A DNA stretch of 64,000 bases from Oceanospirillum linum (GCF_900182785.1 NZ_FXTS01000001.1:62001-126000), one strand, 5' to 3'; positions 1 to 8,313 are shown, counted from the first letter of the stretch. A program made the numbers and translations. Notes: generated by a model from the sequence alone, not told the origin.

Positions 1-312
1 TAGTTCATCCATACCTTCCTGATAACGCTGAATATCAACAGATGCCACTGACTGGCCCTCATACTTCATCGGAATCAGTTTTTTCGCCTGTTTTGAATCG
101 TTCAGCAAACCATTCAGATGCTGCTGCATCGCCGCCTGATCTGACTGTTTGAAACTGCTGACATAGTCCTTCAGTTCCTGTTTCATTGACTTCATCAGAT
201 CCCCCAGCTCACTGTCTTCGCAGTGAGCCGCATGGGCAAAAGTTTCAGTACTGGTTAACAGCATTAGACTGACGCTGGCAGCAAAAATAAGCTTTCGCAT
301 CTCTTTTATCAC
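1..312 (-). CDS. Cytochrome b562 family protein (partial, 3' end outside window)
   Basis: The reading frame runs off the left edge, so only about 104 N-terminal residues are visible. They show a Sec signal peptide (MRKLIFAASVSLMLL then TFAHA) followed by a helical, charged segment (DLMKSMKQELKDY) like soluble periplasmic cytochrome b562 (four-helix haem b protein). I place the start at GTG 310-312 because an AGGAG lies 7 nt upstream (320-324). The ATG at 300, in the same frame, would sit 19 nt from it. Role in periplasmic electron transfer is known of the family. The haem-binding C-terminal His cannot be checked here. Confidence 0.75.
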   Translation of the reverse strand, partial: MIKEMRKLIFAASVSLMLLTSTETFAHAAHCEDSELGDLMKSMKQELKDYVSSFKQSDQAAMQQHLNGLLNDSKQAKKLIPMKYEGQSVASVDIQRYQEGMDEL

Positions 313-579
313 ACTAAATCTCCTGGAGATTTTTATATCTATCCAAATATTTCACTAAAAATAACGACCCTATCCAAAGAAATCAATCAGAAAAATAATT
401 CATAATCAAGCTAAATGCTGAAATTGATCTTCGGTGCAACCCGGAAGGAGGGTAGGAAAAATTCGCTTTTATTTTTTTTGCCGCTATCATCGTCTCTCGT
501 ATTAAAAAAGCCTGAAATACCCTACCTTTTGTAGGCAAATTATCTACTCGCATTGTAACTACAGAGGGAATGCCTGAAC

Positions 580-2346
580 ATGAAGCGTTCACCAGCAGAA
601 GTACTGAAAACACCAAAAGTACTAAAGGCATCGGCAGCACCGAACGTTTCAGAAGCGCCACCTCTGTCTGAGGCCGGAAATTCAAGCAGCAGCCAGCCAA
701 CAGTCTGCAGACGTCGTCAACAGCACCTGACGCTTAAACGCCTGATTTTACTGCTGGCACTTTCCTCTGCAACCGTCACATTACTCAATAGTTTCTATGC
801 CAGCTATCAGGTACAGAAAGAACAACTGATTCAGCACGAGCTGGACAGTAATTTTGCCTATGCCACTAAGCTTGCCGCCACCACGAATAACTTCCTGCGT
901 TCAGCCCAACAGCAACTGGCTTATGCTGCTGGCGAGCTGCAATACAGGATGGATGATCATAACTACCTGTTAAGACAAGCTGACCGCCTGCGTCTGCAGA
1001 CAGACAGTTTTAACTCTGTGGTGATCACAGGCGCAGATGGCACGGTACTGGCCACCTCCCCGAATACACTGGAAATTATAGGTGAGAAGCTGAGGTCTGA
1101 AGGCGCCATTGAAGCTCTGAAAAAGCAAATTCCTCTGATCAGCGCACCCTATATCTCGGCAACAGGGCGATTACTGGTTGTTATATCTCAGCCACTGTTT
1201 GATCGTCAGGGCAGATATATTGGCTATATCGGGGGCTCACTCTATCTGAAAGAGCGTAGTATTCTTAACGATATGCTCGGCACTCACTATTATGAAGATG
1301 GCTCTTACCTCTATGTGGTGGATAAAAATCAGCGCCTGCTCTATCACCCCAATAAAAGCCGTATTGGAGACGTTGTTACAGGCAACCGGGTCATCAGACA
1401 GGTTATGAGCGGTAACGGTGGGTCGTTAAGTGTTATTAACAGCGAGGGAATAGAGATGCTGGCAGGGTTTGCGCCGGTTACGATCTCCCATTGGGGTATC
1501 ATTGCTCAACGCCCTCTGAAAGCAACGTTAGCCTCTCTGAACGACGTAGTCGCTCAGGTGCTTTACCGGTCACTGCCCATCACTATCATCACCTTTTTTA
1601 CAATTTGGCTACTGGCAAGAATGATTGCCCGGCCACTGAAACAGTTAGCCGATACTGCCCGCACTATGGATCAACCACAGACCCATGAGCGACTGCACCG
1701 AATTCGCTCCTGGTACTTTGAAAGCGGGGAACTTAAACATGCTATGGAGAAAGGCTTTAGCCTGCTGCAGCAACAGATAGGCCAGCTGCGACATGCCGCT
1801 TCAACAGACCCTCTGACGGGTGTTTATAATCGGCGCAGCCTGGATATTTTTCTGTCCCAACTGCAAGCGGATCATACCGAATTCACTATTCTGGCTCTGG
1901 ATATTGATCACTTCAAACAGGTCAATGACCACTTTGGCCATGAAGCGGGTGACAAAGCCCTGACCAGTCTGACACAGAAGATGTCTGAACTATCCAGGGA
2001 TGGCGATATTATCGCCCGCACCGGAGGGGAAGAGTTTGTGCTTGTATTACCATCGACCACGCAGAAACAAGCCCTAACGATTGCAGAACGCCTGAGAATC
2101 AGTGTAGCCCAGATGCAAATTAATATTGTTGGTTCAATCAAAGTTTCGGTGGGTATTGCCAGTTCCCGTAAGAATACCTATACCCCGAAACAGGTATTGA
2201 AGCAGGCAGATCAGGCCCTCTATCAGGCAAAACACCGGGGGCGTAATCGCTGCGTAGTTTACAGGGAGCCCTCCTACGAAAAGTCCTGCACCACTGAGGA
2301 AAGCCGTACCTCACAGGCTGAGCACAACACCACAGAAGAAGCCTGA
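580..2346 (+). CDS. Membrane diguanylate cyclase with periplasmic Cache-type sensor
   Basis: This 588-residue protein should make cyclic di-GMP from two GTP. Its order is a basic cytoplasmic tail with a low-complexity K/S/A-rich start, TM1 (about 52-72), a periplasmic Cache-like sensor (about 80-325), TM2 (about 329-349), a short linker and a GGDEF domain (about 415-570). The catalytic signature is GGEEF near residue 482, preceded five residues upstream by RDGD, the allosteric RxxD product-inhibition site, so it looks active and feedback-controlled. It stands alone: cytochrome b562 is divergent and the DUF3833 gene is convergent. The SD is modest (GAGGG about 10 nt upstream). The ligand of the sensor cannot be told. 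Confidence 0.9.
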   Translation: MKRSPAEVLKTPKVLKASAAPNVSEAPPLSEAGNSSSSQPTVCRRRQQHLTLKRLILLLALSSATVTLLNSFYASYQVQKEQLIQHELDSNFAYATKLAATTNNFLRSAQQQLAYAAGELQYRMDDHNYLLRQADRLRLQTDSFNSVVITGADGTVLATSPNTLEIIGEKLRSEGAIEALKKQIPLISAPYISATGRLLVVISQPLFDRQGRYIGYIGGSLYLKERSILNDMLGTHYYEDGSYLYVVDKNQRLLYHPNKSRIGDVVTGNRVIRQVMSGNGGSLSVINSEGIEMLAGFAPVTISHWGIIAQRPLKATLASLNDVVAQVLYRSLPITIITFFTIWLLARMIARPLKQLADTARTMDQPQTHERLHRIRSWYFESGELKHAMEKGFSLLQQQIGQLRHAASTDPLTGVYNRRSLDIFLSQLQADHTEFTILALDIDHFKQVNDHFGHEAGDKALTSLTQKMSELSRDGDIIARTGGEEFVLVLPSTTQKQALTIAERLRISVAQMQINIVGSIKVSVGIASSRKNTYTPKQVLKQADQALYQAKHRGRNRCVVYREPSYEKSCTTEESRTSQAEHNTTEEA

Positions 2347-2362
2347 CAAACGATGGTTAGCG

Positions 2363-2929
2363 TCACTTTGACGCTGGGGCCAGGGAAAAGGGAATTTCCT
2401 GTAACATCCGCTCCCGGGTGAAAAACAAGGTAACGGTACCCAGCTCAAAACCCCATTTTTTGATAACGGCCCGATTAATAATCACATCCCCGGGCTGCCA
2501 AAACATCCAGTCATCAAATTTAACCCGCCATATATTGTCACCGACAGGTAAGTCCATCGTATAAACCCAATTAAGAGCATTGCCGCGAACCTGCCCCCTG
2601 GCCTCACCGACAATATCACCAAAGACACCGGTATAATGACCATCCTCCCACTTAGTAATCACCCAGGTACGCTTGTCCTCCTCACCATCGTCATAAAGAA
2701 AGTACTCCTCCAGTGTCAGCGTTTCACCGTCCCAACGGCCATCGATCTCAACCTGAAACTGTCGGCGAACTGAACCAAACCTATCCTCAAAAACACCCCA
2801 GGCATATGTTTTACCCTTAAAATAATCCTCCAGCACCAACCGGGGGGCTTTATCTGAAAAGTCTTCAATCTTCATAGAGTTACACCCCGCCAGCACAAAC
2901 AATGACCATAACAATAGGATATATCGCAT
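2363..2929 (-). CDS. DUF3833 family lipoprotein
   Basis: A 188-residue protein with a type II signal peptide and lipobox (LAGC, Cys about 16), then a beta-rich, Trp-rich body (DYFKGKTYAWGVFEDRFG) that matches the DUF3833 family as I know it. These are small outer-membrane or periplasmic lipoproteins of unknown role in marine and soil gammaproteobacteria. Residue 18 after the Cys is not Asp, so outer-membrane sorting is plausible. The gene is convergent with the diguanylate cyclase, only 17 nt between stops, and divergent from regB. Function is unknown. Confidence 0.8.
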   Translation of the reverse strand: MRYILLLWSLFVLAGCNSMKIEDFSDKAPRLVLEDYFKGKTYAWGVFEDRFGSVRRQFQVEIDGRWDGETLTLEEYFLYDDGEEDKRTWVITKWEDGHYTGVFGDIVGEARGQVRGNALNWVYTMDLPVGDNIWRVKFDDWMFWQPGDVIINRAVIKKWGFELGTVTLFFTRERMLQEIPFSLAPASK

Positions 2930-3126
2930 ATCCTTTTCTCTCCTTTCCCGGAATTAAGACCTATTGTCCGACTTATACGCTGGAAAGCCCGGGGCAGATC
3001 GTTTTAGTGCTCAGATCACCTGCGACATTATGCTACGACTGAAAACCTCCCGTTTAAGCATGCAACAAGGCATAATGTTTTGATATTCAACGTATTATTT
3101 TCAAATTTCACCCAGTGGGTATTTGC

Positions 3127-4455
3127 ATGCACCAGCCATTGCCACTATCAACACCCGGACGTAACCTGATTCGCCTGACACTGATCCGGGGTATCGCGTG
3201 GACCGGTTTTCTGATATCAGTCATTATCGGCACTGAAGTACTTAAAATTCACCTGCTGGCCATTCCTCTGATCATGATCATTATCGTCATGGCCGCCATG
3301 AATATGCTGACCTGGTGGCGACTGGGTCTGCCCTACAGAGTGACGGACTCAGAATACCTGTTTCACCTACTGGCAGATGTTATTGGCCTGAGCCTTTTCT
3401 TCTATTATTCCGGTGGTGCCAATAACCCCTTTATCTCCTATTTTCTGGTCCCTCTCACCATCAGCGCAGCAACTCTGCCCTGGATTTTCACCTGGATTAT
3501 CGCTGCAGCAGTACTCAGTTCTTACACCTTTCTGATGCAGTTCTATATCGCGGTTCCGGAGCTCAGTCACACTGGAGCCGGAATCAATCTCCATCTGCTG
3601 GGTATGTGGCTGAACTTTCTGCTGTCCACCGGGTTGATCACAACCTTTGTCTTTAAAATGGCACACACGCTCCGGCACAGAGAAAAAATGCTGGGTGAGG
3701 TTCGTGAGCAGGTGCTTCGGGACGAGCAGATTCTGGCGGTTGCTACTCAGGCAGCAGGAACCGCACACGAGCTGGGCACACCACTTTCCACACTAGCGGT
3801 CATGCTGAAAGATCTGAGCCGTGATTATCCGGATGATAAGCTACTGCAGGAGGATCTGGTACTAATGCGCCAGCAGGTTGACCGCTGTAAAGATAAGCTT
3901 CAGCTACTGACTCAACAGGCAGAGATTAATCGTGTCAGCCAAACACCTGTCTGTGATTTTATCGCCCCTATTATTGAAGACTGGCAAGTTCTGAGGCCAG
4001 AGGTAAAATTCAGTCTGGACTGCCAGAAAGAGCAGGTCATGCCTCTTTTGGAAAGAGATAAAACGCTGGAGCAAGCCCTGCTGAACCTGTTAAATAATGC
4101 GGCGGATGTCAGCCCGCAACGTGTGGATATTAGCGTAAGCTGGGATAATGTAGAATGTGTTATCCGCATCAGGGATTACGGCCCGGGAATTGACCCCGAT
4201 GTAGCAAACCGGCTCGGCGAGGCCTTTATTTCGACCAAAGAAGAAGGAATGGGTATCGGTCTTTTTCTGACCCATGCCACCATTAATCGCTTTCAGGGCA
4301 CAGTACGCCTGTATAGCCTGAAAAATAGCTCATCGAATGACCATCAAACAAAAGGCGGCACTCTCACCGAGGTCACATTACCGGTGATTCAGCCGAATGC
4401 CGTCAGTGATCAAACAAGAGGACTCAACAATGAGCCCGCAAAACAATCTGAATAA
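3127..4455 (+). CDS. regB: Redox sensor histidine kinase RegB/PrrB family
   Basis: A 442-residue membrane kinase of the RegB/PrrB/ActS family. It has six hydrophobic segments in the first 190 residues, containing the quinone-site motif GGxxNPF (seen as GGANNPF), then the H-box AHELGTPLST with the phospho-acceptor His at residue 214. A Cys at about 254 (DRCKDK) sits where the redox-active Cys of RegB lies. An N box (NLLNNAADVSP) and G boxes (GPGID, GMGIGLF) follow. Such kinases sense quinone and oxygen state and phosphorylate RegA. The start is set at ATG 3127; a GTG at 3115 in the same frame is possible but neither has a strong SD. It overlaps regA by 26 nt, so the two are one operon. Confidence 0.9.
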   Translation: MHQPLPLSTPGRNLIRLTLIRGIAWTGFLISVIIGTEVLKIHLLAIPLIMIIIVMAAMNMLTWWRLGLPYRVTDSEYLFHLLADVIGLSLFFYYSGGANNPFISYFLVPLTISAATLPWIFTWIIAAAVLSSYTFLMQFYIAVPELSHTGAGINLHLLGMWLNFLLSTGLITTFVFKMAHTLRHREKMLGEVREQVLRDEQILAVATQAAGTAHELGTPLSTLAVMLKDLSRDYPDDKLLQEDLVLMRQQVDRCKDKLQLLTQQAEINRVSQTPVCDFIAPIIEDWQVLRPEVKFSLDCQKEQVMPLLERDKTLEQALLNLLNNAADVSPQRVDISVSWDNVECVIRIRDYGPGIDPDVANRLGEAFISTKEEGMGIGLFLTHATINRFQGTVRLYSLKNSSSNDHQTKGGTLTEVTLPVIQPNAVSDQTRGLNNEPAKQSE

Positions 4456-5011
4456 CGCTGGCCTTAAAGAACCGGAACTGCGCAACAATACATTTCTCAT
4501 TGTAGATGACGATCCGGTGTTTTCTCAGGTCATGTCACGATCCCTGACCCGCAGGGGATACAACACAATTGTGGCTGAGTCAGCAGAAGAAGCTCTCCCC
4601 TTGATCGAACAGCATCAGCCCAGCCTGGCATCACTTGATCTTAAAATGGAAGGTGACACCGGCCTTAACCTGCTGCCTCGCCTGCTAAAACTGGTGCCGG
4701 ACTGTAAGGTCGTTATTCTGACGGGCTATTCCAGCATTGCCACCGCAGTCGAAGCGATCAAACTCGGCGCGGTTAACTATCTGCCTAAGCCCGCCGATAC
4801 AGATGAAATTCTTGCCGCACTGAAGCAAACCGGTGCCAACCCAAGTCAGGAAATTGCGGATAAACCCATGAGTGTTAACCGCCTGACGTGGGAGCATATT
4901 CAAAAGGTACTGACAGAAAATGACGGTAATATTTCCGCCACAGCTCGCCAGCTGGGCATGCACCGCCGCACTTTGCAGCGTAAGTTACAGAAACGCCCTG
5001 TCCGTGAGTAA
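4430..5011 (+). CDS. regA: Response regulator RegA/PrrA family
   Basis: A 193-residue partner of RegB with an N-terminal receiver domain (acidic pair DDD near the start, phospho-acceptor Asp 70 in SLDLKMEGDTG, conserved Lys in PKPAD) joined by a linker to a Fis-type helix-turn-helix at the C terminus (NISATARQLGMHRRTLQRKL). The start at 4430 has GAGG about 8 nt upstream; an in-frame ATG at 4397 inside regB has none. In relatives RegA controls respiration, carbon and nitrogen genes in response to redox. No respiratory gene cluster is adjacent here. Confidence 0.9.
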   Translation: MSPQNNLNNAGLKEPELRNNTFLIVDDDPVFSQVMSRSLTRRGYNTIVAESAEEALPLIEQHQPSLASLDLKMEGDTGLNLLPRLLKLVPDCKVVILTGYSSIATAVEAIKLGAVNYLPKPADTDEILAALKQTGANPSQEIADKPMSVNRLTWEHIQKVLTENDGNISATARQLGMHRRTLQRKLQKRPVRE

Positions 5012-5035
5012 TCACTTCAGCAGAAGACAGAGTGC

Positions 5036-5072
5036 AAAAATCCGGTTGAGCATTTTAAGTGCTCAACCGGAT
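5036..5072 (-). terminator. Intrinsic terminator after the TMEM165/GDT1 gene
   Basis: Perfect 13-bp arms (5040-5052 and 5060-5072) with a 7-nt loop. Read on the minus strand the stem is followed by TTTTT (5040-5036), fitting termination of the leftward gdt1-like transcript. It could also stop regA transcripts from the other side, but that side lacks a T run. Confidence 0.85.
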
Positions 5073-5097
5073 CTCTGATCAATAAACGCCATATAAA

Positions 5098-5721
5098 CTA
5101 ATGGCTCATAATCGCCTGGTCAGATAAAAGAACCCAGATACCGAGCAAAACAAAAACGCCACTGGCACCGATACGAATCCATTTCAACGGCAGCCGATCC
5201 ACCGCCAGATGACCAATAGCGACCACAGGTACATTAGCCAGCATCATCCCCACTGTTGTTCCCATTACCACCCAGAACAACGCATCAAACTGGGCCCCAA
5301 GAATAATAGTAGCAACCTGGGTCTTATCACCTATTTCTGCGATAAAAAACAGAACAACGGTTGCCAGAAAAGCACCATACTTCTCATAAGGGTTCTTCGT
5401 ATCATCATCCAGCTTATCAGGAATCAGAATCCAGAGGCCAACCGCAATAAAAGAACCACCCACCAACCCGTTCAACCAGTCACCTTGTAACCAATCGGCT
5501 GCAACAGCACCCAACCAGCCCGCAATGGCATGGTTTGCCAGTGTAGCCACCAGAATACCCCAGATAATTGGCCAGGGTTTACGAAAACGGGATATCAGCA
5601 GAAATGCCAGTAACTGAGTCTTGTCACCTATTTCAGCAAGAGCGACAGAGAAGGTTGAAAAAAAGAAGGCTTCCATAAAATTCACTTTAGGGGCCGGCAG
5701 AGAACAAACACTATGACACAT
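5098..5721 (-). CDS. TMEM165/GDT1 (UPF0016) family cation transporter
   Basis: A 207-residue inner-membrane protein with two copies of the family motif EIGDKTQ, one in each half, and about six membrane helices. This is the inverted-repeat layout of the GDT1/TMEM165/MneA family. Members export Mn2+ (or exchange Ca2+/Mn2+ for H+). A yybP-ykoY type manganese riboswitch precedes the gene and supports a manganese role. Start: ATG 5721 has GGAG (5729-5732) 7 nt upstream and lies in the riboswitch expression hairpin. The ATG at 5676 matches the usual N terminus (MEAFF) but has no SD, so a 16-residue extension is predicted. Confidence 0.88.
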   Translation of the reverse strand: MCHSVCSLPAPKVNFMEAFFFSTFSVALAEIGDKTQLLAFLLISRFRKPWPIIWGILVATLANHAIAGWLGAVAADWLQGDWLNGLVGGSFIAVGLWILIPDKLDDDTKNPYEKYGAFLATVVLFFIAEIGDKTQVATIILGAQFDALFWVVMGTTVGMMLANVPVVAIGHLAVDRLPLKWIRIGASGVFVLLGIWVLLSDQAIMSH

Positions 5722-5757
5722 CACACTGCTCCGGCCCCGGTTCAGTGCGTTGTGTCA
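5714..5757 (-). promoter_or_regulatory. SD/start-codon sequestering hairpin (riboswitch expression platform)
   Basis: On the minus strand the segment folds into a long hairpin: outer 7-bp arms 5714-5720 / 5751-5757, an inner CACTG/CAGTG pairing, and a CCGG/CCGG apical stem. It buries both the GGAG ribosome site (5729-5732) and the ATG at 5721, which fits translational control by the upstream aptamer. Confidence 0.7.
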
Positions 5758-5910
5758 CAGGTCTCGTCAGGCCGCATTGCAGATCAATACGGCTGTTTAC
5801 ACCATGGTCATGAGGACCAACTATGTTGATGTAAACCTCTGTCATATTCGTCTGGGATATTTTCAGAGAGAAAATATCAGACAAGAAGAGCGACTACTCC
5901 CCCGGGACGA
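5755..5910 (-). promoter_or_regulatory. yybP-ykoY type manganese riboswitch aptamer
   Basis: Read on the minus strand the leader holds the hallmark strings of this class in the right order: GGGGGAGTAG (5903-5894), TCAACATA in the middle (about 5830-5823), and GACGAGACC (about 5768-5760) before the gene. The E. coli alx and mntP leaders contain the same elements. A TMEM165/GDT1 gene directly downstream is a known association. The edges are approximate. Confidence 0.85.
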
Positions 5911-5979
5911 GAAGAATACTAGCAGAACCCGGAATTTAATCCAGCACTATCAATGACAACAAGCTAAAAGAACGACCTG

Positions 5980-6339
5980 CTATTTATCGTCAAAATAGCG
6001 TTTGTAATCAAAACCTTGCACCCAATCTGGTTTAAACACCATAAGAGAGCTGAGCAGCATACCGTTCACCACAGCTTCCGGAGGCAGAATAACCGGCAGG
6101 AAGAGAAAGTACTCACCTGAAATCCGGGCAAAATCATAAGCTGTAGACCCCAGCCAAAGCACGGCCATCAAAGACAGCCCGGAAGCCAGAGCTGTCAGTG
6201 CACTACCGAAAAAACAACCCACAAAAAGAATAACAAAAAAGTTATCCGGCAGACGCTCATCTGCCCAACGGTAAATAAAGTAACTTGCAGCGACAGGAAC
6301 AACCGCTGAGGTCATAATATTAACCCCCCAGTAACTCAA
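5980..6339 (-). CDS. CbiM-like ECF-type membrane protein, C-terminal half (frameshifted)
   Basis: About 119 residues, several hydrophobic helices, ending in a soluble tail (PDWVQGFDYKRYFDDK). The content matches the C-terminal half of a family of roughly 220-residue CbiM-like membrane proteins annotated as energy-coupling-factor transporter permeases. The N-terminal half lies just upstream in another frame (6320-6652). Removing one G from the G6 run at 6324-6329 would join them as ...ELLGVNIMTSAVVP... . The frame opens with a TTG at 6339 or an ATG at 6315; neither looks like a designed start. No ECF ATPase is nearby, so transport function is uncertain. Confidence 0.65.
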   Translation of the reverse strand: MSYWGVNIMTSAVVPVAASYFIYRWADERLPDNFFVILFVGCFFGSALTALASGLSLMAVLWLGSTAYDFARISGEYFLFLPVILPPEAVVNGMLLSSLMVFKPDWVQGFDYKRYFDDK

Positions 6340-6652
6340 CCGGAGCCTTTCCTGTCCAGGTCAGTCCTATCAGGGCCAACACACTGGCCATTAAAGCAAA
6401 GGGCCAACGAAACATCACCGTTAATGTCATCGACATCAGAAAATGCAGGCTGACCAAGGGTGTAATATCCGCCTTAAGCTGCCAGAGCAGTGTCACAAAA
6501 ACAGTAGCGCCTAAAAAAAGGTGCTGAAACTGAGTATCTGCCAGCAGTTTTTTCCACTCGGCGTAGCGGACAGCCTGAAAAAGCGCCATGACCGCTGCAA
6601 TATTTGCAACCCAGACCCAAAGGCCTTCAATTTCAGTAGAGGAGAAGTTCAT
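6320..6652 (-). CDS. CbiM-like ECF-type membrane protein, N-terminal half (frameshifted)
   Basis: A 110-residue frame starting at ATG 6652. It has four hydrophobic segments (ANIAAVMALFQAV, FLGATVFVTLLW, VSLHFLMSMTLTVMF, FALMASVLALIGLTW) and stops immediately after a run of six G. The LHFL segment is typical of the CbiM-like permease family. The protein looks truncated by a one-base insertion relative to family length, with the remainder in the +1 frame downstream. This may be a true mutation, a phase-variable tract, programmed slippage or a sequencing error. Confidence 0.65.
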   Translation of the reverse strand: MNFSSTEIEGLWVWVANIAAVMALFQAVRYAEWKKLLADTQFQHLFLGATVFVTLLWQLKADITPLVSLHFLMSMTLTVMFRWPFALMASVLALIGLTWTGKAPVELLGG

Positions 6653-6736
6653 CTGTTATCTTCCACAAAAAAGTGCAGCGTTACACTAAAGCATCAGGAA
6701 TATAGTTTTTTATTCAGCCGACCTGGTTTAACGCGA

Positions 6737-7876
6737 TCAGAACGCTTCACCTACCTGGAAATAGACATTGAAGCCATCTGCTTCCGCATCACCCAGTGCG
6801 TCACTATAGCCAAAATCCAGGCGCAGATTAACCCGCTGCTTCTGGCCCAGAGCATAACGACCACCAACCCCCAGAGCGTACTTCAATTCAGAAGCACGAA
6901 CCTGGTCGAAGGATGGGAATACATCGCCAAAGCCACTAAAGACCGCCATACCCCATTTATCTGTCAAAATCCGACGCCACTCAACCTGGCTGGATAATGC
7001 CAGCTCATCACGATAGCGATCCTGCAGTAACCCCCGAATGCTTTGAGCACCACCTACTGCAGGCATCTGGTCATAGGGAACATGACCACTTGCCGCTTTA
7101 ATCTTGCCCTGAATGGCCAATACGGACCGAGAATTAAGAGGGATAAAGCGCCGATGCTCCAAACCAAAAAGATTAAAGTTATAGTCACTACCCCATGATG
7201 TATCAAAGGTCAGAAATTCTGCCTCGCTAAATACCCCTTTTTGACTGTAAAAGCTGTTATCCCGGGTATCACGCTTTAACTGAAAACCTAAACCAAGCCG
7301 CGTAGACTGCATTTTCTCATTATTACCGGCCAGATAATCCTTAAGCTCTCTTGCGTCAGAAAGATCGGTATACTTGCGGTGTTGAAGGCTCATTGCAGGG
7401 CCAAAATAACTATCTTTTAATATGCGCCAGCCCGCCATAAAGTTAAGGCGGACGAACTCAGCTTCGTAGCTTTCTTCAGAACCCGTGCGACTGAGAGAAC
7501 CGATACCGTGGCTGGTAGAAACACTTTTACCGAAAGCCACGGACGGCTCCAGTAACATAGAACCCTCACTACGATACAAGCTGGAACTCAGCGCCAGCAT
7601 CACCTGTCCTTTTTGCGATAAGTAGCCAAAAGCACTCACTGTATCTTTTTTATTCTCACCCGCCTCCGGGTTTGGTATCGCCCAGATCACAGCAGCACCG
7701 CCAGCAAACCCTGTATCCGGTGTACTGAACGCAACAGGGATAATAATCCGCTCCGCCTTCACCTGAGTGCTCATTAATACGCATGACAAACCAATCATCA
7801 TGACAAGACAAAAGGTCAAAAGACGGAAAGGCTCTTTTGGAATAATCACAGCAATATCCTTGGGATGGACTGACAT
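6737..7876 (-). CDS. Omp85/BamA-like surface antigen outer membrane protein
   Basis: 379 residues with an N-terminal hydrophobic signal region (about 18-41, ending TQVKA) and then a beta-barrel domain of the bacterial surface antigen (D15) family. The diagnostic loop motif is seen as GGAQSIRGL (family: GG..s.RGy/l), alternating aromatic strands fill the rest, and the protein ends in Phe, the barrel-insertion signal. No POTRA domains precede it, so it is a short Omp85 relative, probably a passive outer membrane channel or lipase-type partner rather than BamA. The start has no strong SD and a shorter form from an internal Met is possible. Confidence 0.8.
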   Translation of the reverse strand: MSVHPKDIAVIIPKEPFRLLTFCLVMMIGLSCVLMSTQVKAERIIIPVAFSTPDTGFAGGAAVIWAIPNPEAGENKKDTVSAFGYLSQKGQVMLALSSSLYRSEGSMLLEPSVAFGKSVSTSHGIGSLSRTGSEESYEAEFVRLNFMAGWRILKDSYFGPAMSLQHRKYTDLSDARELKDYLAGNNEKMQSTRLGLGFQLKRDTRDNSFYSQKGVFSEAEFLTFDTSWGSDYNFNLFGLEHRRFIPLNSRSVLAIQGKIKAASGHVPYDQMPAVGGAQSIRGLLQDRYRDELALSSQVEWRRILTDKWGMAVFSGFGDVFPSFDQVRASELKYALGVGGRYALGQKQRVNLRLDFGYSDALGDAEADGFNVYFQVGEAF

Positions 7877-8145
7877 TTAAACAGCAACACTCTCATTACG
7901 AGTGCCGCTATTCTATTGGTGCATAGCAGCGGTTAAAAGATAAAAATTAACAGTCGTCACAGGAGGACTGACTCCGCAGCCCGTCGCTGATGTGATCTAA
8001 ATACAAGCAAAGAAACGCCAGAGACAAAAAATAAAAGCAGGAAACAGATAAGTCAGGGAAAAGTGACAAAAGGAGAAGGAAGAACAAAGAACAAAAGCCG
8101 TTACGGCTCCGCAAAAAAACTAAGTCCTAATGACATATTTCGGGC

Positions 8146-8172
8146 AAAAAAAGCCTCCAATCCTTGGAGGCT
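8146..8172 (-). terminator. Intrinsic terminator of the candidate sRNA
   Basis: Nine-bp arms (8152-8160 and 8164-8172) with a 3-nt loop, followed on the minus strand by a run of T (8152-8146). It lies about 160 nt beyond the purU stop, too far for a usual purU terminator, which supports a separate short transcript. Confidence 0.85.
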
Positions 8173-8240
8173 CTCTACATACGATAACAGTCCTTTCCAT
8201 GGACTCGCTTCCATTGCGCTTTTCTACATTTCCCCGAGAG
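8146..8240 (-). ncRNA. Candidate CsrA/RsmA-titrating sRNA (RsmY/RsmZ/CsrB-like)
   Basis: On the minus strand, about 95 nt with a clustering of GGA motifs: GGGGA, ATGGA twice, AAGGA and AAGGATTGGA. Two lie in hairpin loops: AGTCC-ATGGAAA-GGACT (8205-8189), and a perfect 8-bp terminator stem whose loop is GGA (8171-8153) followed by seven T. A short CGC/GCG stem at 8218-8206 presents a third. Upstream lie a -10-like TAGAAT (8251-8246) and, at 8296-8313, an 18-bp GacA/UvrY-type box. That combination is the signature of GacA-activated, CsrA-binding sRNAs. The 5' end is inferred. Confidence 0.7.
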
Positions 8241-8245
8241 ACTTC

Positions 8246-8313
8246 ATTCTAAAGCACCCTCAACGAACACAACAGAAGCGAACTGCCTTTTTGCTTGTAA
8301 GAGATATCCTACA
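8246..8313 (-). promoter_or_regulatory. GacA/UvrY-type upstream box and -10 element for the sRNA
   Basis: TGTAAG-N6-CCTACA at 8296-8313 differs by one base from the GacA-box consensus TGTAAG-N6-CTTACA. About 45 nt further along the minus strand is TAGAAT (8251-8246), a good -10 hexamer; no convincing -35 is present, as expected of an activated promoter. Confidence 0.65.

Noticed and set aside
417..579. A c-di-GMP (GEMM) riboswitch before the diguanylate cyclase
   Set aside because: The leader has some GGA and CCGG strings but none of the GEMM core (GCACAGGGCAAACC, GGAAACGGGGACGC) elements.
5750..5956. 68-residue plus-strand frame
   Set aside because: It is the complement of the manganese riboswitch, has no SD and no recognisable protein features.
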